This document shows, one piece after another, positions 62,525 through 64,000 of a DNA stretch of 64,000 nt. Below the pieces are notes generated by a model. That model had not been told where the DNA came from. It saw only the letters and a program-made list of their open reading frames with translations, and did not search any database. Position 1 is the first letter of the stretch. Every line of letters begins with the position of its first letter. The translations under genes were made by a program, and so were the position numbers. The DNA is from Clostridia bacterium (lineage in GTDB: Bacteria; Bacillota; Clostridia; Christensenellales; CAG-138): contig JAFWVQ010000048.1 of NCBI GenBank assembly GCA_017523925.1, positions 1 through 64,000 of the forward strand. The letters run 5' to 3'.

Positions 62525-64000
62525 ATGGTAAAATCGCGCAGTTTCGACTACAGCGGAATGTGGGGCTCATATATCGATGCTTCCGATTTCGAGAAGCGTT
62601 TTTTAAGCATGGAGCGTGAGGACCTTCTGAAGATCTGCGATGAGGTGGAAGTTTCAAGCTTCAGGGAGGTTTCAAGACTTAAGAGCAAGTTTTCAGGAGG
62701 GATTCCCGTTTCTTATCGAGACGGCAAGCTTTACACGCTTAAAACCGGGCCGCACAGCCGCATATGCGGTGAATCGGGCTCAAAAAAGAGCCGTACCGTT
62801 ATGCGAGGCTCCATCATCAGCGCCGCTCTTAACCGCGACAGCATCGTGGTGACCGACCCCAAAGGCGAGCTTTTCAGCGATCCGAAGATTCGATGGCTGC
62901 TGAATGCGACCGGACACAGGGTGCATGTTATCGACTTTCGCCGCTTTGATAAGGACGGTTTTAATCCTCTTTCGTTCGCTTTTGAGCTGTATGTAAATTG
63001 TGCCGCAAGCCGCGCGATCAGTCTTATAGACAACTTCGTTGCCATGCTTATCACTGCAAATGCCGGTGCCGCAGATCCATTTTGGAACTCACAGGCAGGC
63101 GATCTCATACGCTCCGCTCTGCAGCTATTGCTGTTTGTGCTGTCCGGCATGAAGGATGGTCATAAGTACTTCAACCTGCTCAGCCTGCGAAGGTTCATAA
63201 GCCAAGATCAGTATGCTATGCGAAGCTTTGCGAACGATTTGATGAGGTGCAAGCTTCCCGAGGAGATGAGTGCGGCGCTCAAGCTTTATCGCGACATACT
63301 CTACAACCCCGAGAAGACTTATGCCTGCATCGTTTCCTCCGCAAACGCGCTGCTCTCCGCGCTCTGCTCCAGCAGCGATCTTTTAACTATGCTTAGCCGG
63401 CAAAGCATCAATGTGCGTGAGATGTATGCGGAACCCACCGCGCTGTTTCTTGTGATCCCGGACGAGGTCAAAACCTACGACGTTGTAACGGGCTACATGA
63501 TCGACACCATCTATCACATTCTGATCGATGAATACACGCAGAACTATCAGAACAAGCGGATTGAGCCGGATTGCGGTATCCACATGCTCTGCGACGAGGT
63601 TGCGTCCGTATTCATAAGCGATCTTTCCAGCAAGGTTTCCGCATCCCGCAGCAGGCTCATAGATTGGGTGCTCGTTTACCAGTCCGAGAAGCAGCTCGCC
63701 GCCGCCTATTCAAAGGATTACGGCACGATCTGCGGCAACTGCAAGAACTATCTCTTCCTCGGCTCTTCCGACCATGACATTCTCGCCGATGTTTCCGCGC
63801 AAACCGGAAGCTCTGTAACCGCCTCGGGTCGAGTTGTTCCGCTTGTAACGGTCGATGATCTTCGTGCCATGAAGAAAACCCGCGAATATAAGGACGCGCT
63901 GATCCGCACTGATGACTACATCCTTTGCGCGAGGCTGCCCGATTACGATACCTTCCCGTTCCTAAAGGCGGATCCGGATGCGGTTGCATGGGAGGCTTCT
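62525..64000 (+). CDS. VirD4/TraG-like type IV coupling ATPase, partial at window end
   Basis: 492 codons are visible, open to the right edge. Walker A-like GESGSKKSRTV near residue 80 (canonical GxxxxGKS has Gly where Lys stands here), then SIVVTDPKGELFSDPKIRWL, the TraG/VirD4 hallmark, and NPLSF. Walker B is IHMLCDEVASVFISDL near 355, and WVLVYQSEKQLAAAY is the family's post-Walker B region. Unlike typical coupling proteins, no membrane helix precedes the ATPase core; a membrane protein at 59474 may supply it. Such ATPases bring DNA or protein substrates to type IV secretion channels. No relaxase is visible in the window. Confidence 0.85.
   Translation, partial: MVKSRSFDYSGMWGSYIDASDFEKRFLSMEREDLLKICDEVEVSSFREVSRLKSKFSGGIPVSYRDGKLYTLKTGPHSRICGESGSKKSRTVMRGSIISAALNRDSIVVTDPKGELFSDPKIRWLLNATGHRVHVIDFRRFDKDGFNPLSFAFELYVNCAASRAISLIDNFVAMLITANAGAADPFWNSQAGDLIRSALQLLLFVLSGMKDGHKYFNLLSLRRFISQDQYAMRSFANDLMRCKLPEEMSAALKLYRDILYNPEKTYACIVSSANALLSALCSSSDLLTMLSRQSINVREMYAEPTALFLVIPDEVKTYDVVTGYMIDTIYHILIDEYTQNYQNKRIEPDCGIHMLCDEVASVFISDLSSKVSASRSRLIDWVLVYQSEKQLAAAYSKDYGTICGNCKNYLFLGSSDHDILADVSAQTGSSVTASGRVVPLVTVDDLRAMKKTREYKDALIRTDDYILCARLPDYDTFPFLKADPDAVAWEAS

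Overview
The window looks like a chromosomal segment of an uncultured, fairly GC-rich member of the Bacillota (class Clostridia). The evidence is the two-subunit glycine decarboxylase (gcvPA/gcvPB), the yqhQ-prmC-prfA order, an RsgI-like anti-sigma factor beside an ECF sigma factor, KamB/KamC-like proteins, type I dockerins on secreted proteins, a sortase-like tail and strong AGGAGG ribosome binding sites. I cannot assign a genus. I found no rRNA, tRNA or CRISPR array.

Layout. 1-140 is the right end of an IS3-family insertion sequence. 190-22597 is almost entirely minus-strand housekeeping: an EF-G/TetM-like GTPase fused to NYN and ASCH domains, membrane proteins, L-asparaginase, serS, secA, prfA-GNAT-prmC-yqhQ, cysS, a PTS EIIC-like protein and a KamB/KamC-like pair, with a divergent ArsR-type regulator after it. 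24186-27415 is an ECF sigma/anti-sigma operon whose anti-sigma protein carries seven PepSY-like sensor repeats. 27727-30432 holds two tandem leucine-rich-repeat dockerin proteins. 30774-32541 is mgtE with a long leader. 32677-45525 holds a surface 5'-nucleotidase, a heterodimeric ABC exporter (one subunit frameshifted), a beta-CASP RNase, an aldo/keto reductase, a frameshifted MATE pump, a small XRE-regulated membrane-protein locus and a PHP phosphoesterase. 46538-51427 is the glycine cleavage operon gcvT-gcvH-gcvPA-gcvPB. 51613-55057 encodes two lipoproteins and a dockerin protein.

Accessory end. 55162-55553 is a 392-bp internally deleted IS3 copy with both inverted repeats and a 3-bp target duplication. 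Next come a large minus-strand protein with a RyR-like C-terminus and a plus-strand operon (58461 to the window end): two small helical proteins, a four-helix membrane protein, a lipoprotein with an OmpA-like domain, an unknown protein and a VirD4/TraG-like ATPase without its own membrane helices. I infer a conjugation-like or secretion-like mobile region.

Between many genes lie copies of dispersed palindromic repeats: a hairpin of the form GAAAnnCC...GGnnTTTC joined to a TAGTGAATAATGAATAG-type tail that has stop codons in all three frames. There are also arrays of short, different hairpins linked by TTTCA. The hairpin arms co-vary between copies, and several genes take their stop codon or C-terminal tail from the repeats. 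With the accessory operon, these are the most unusual features of the window.
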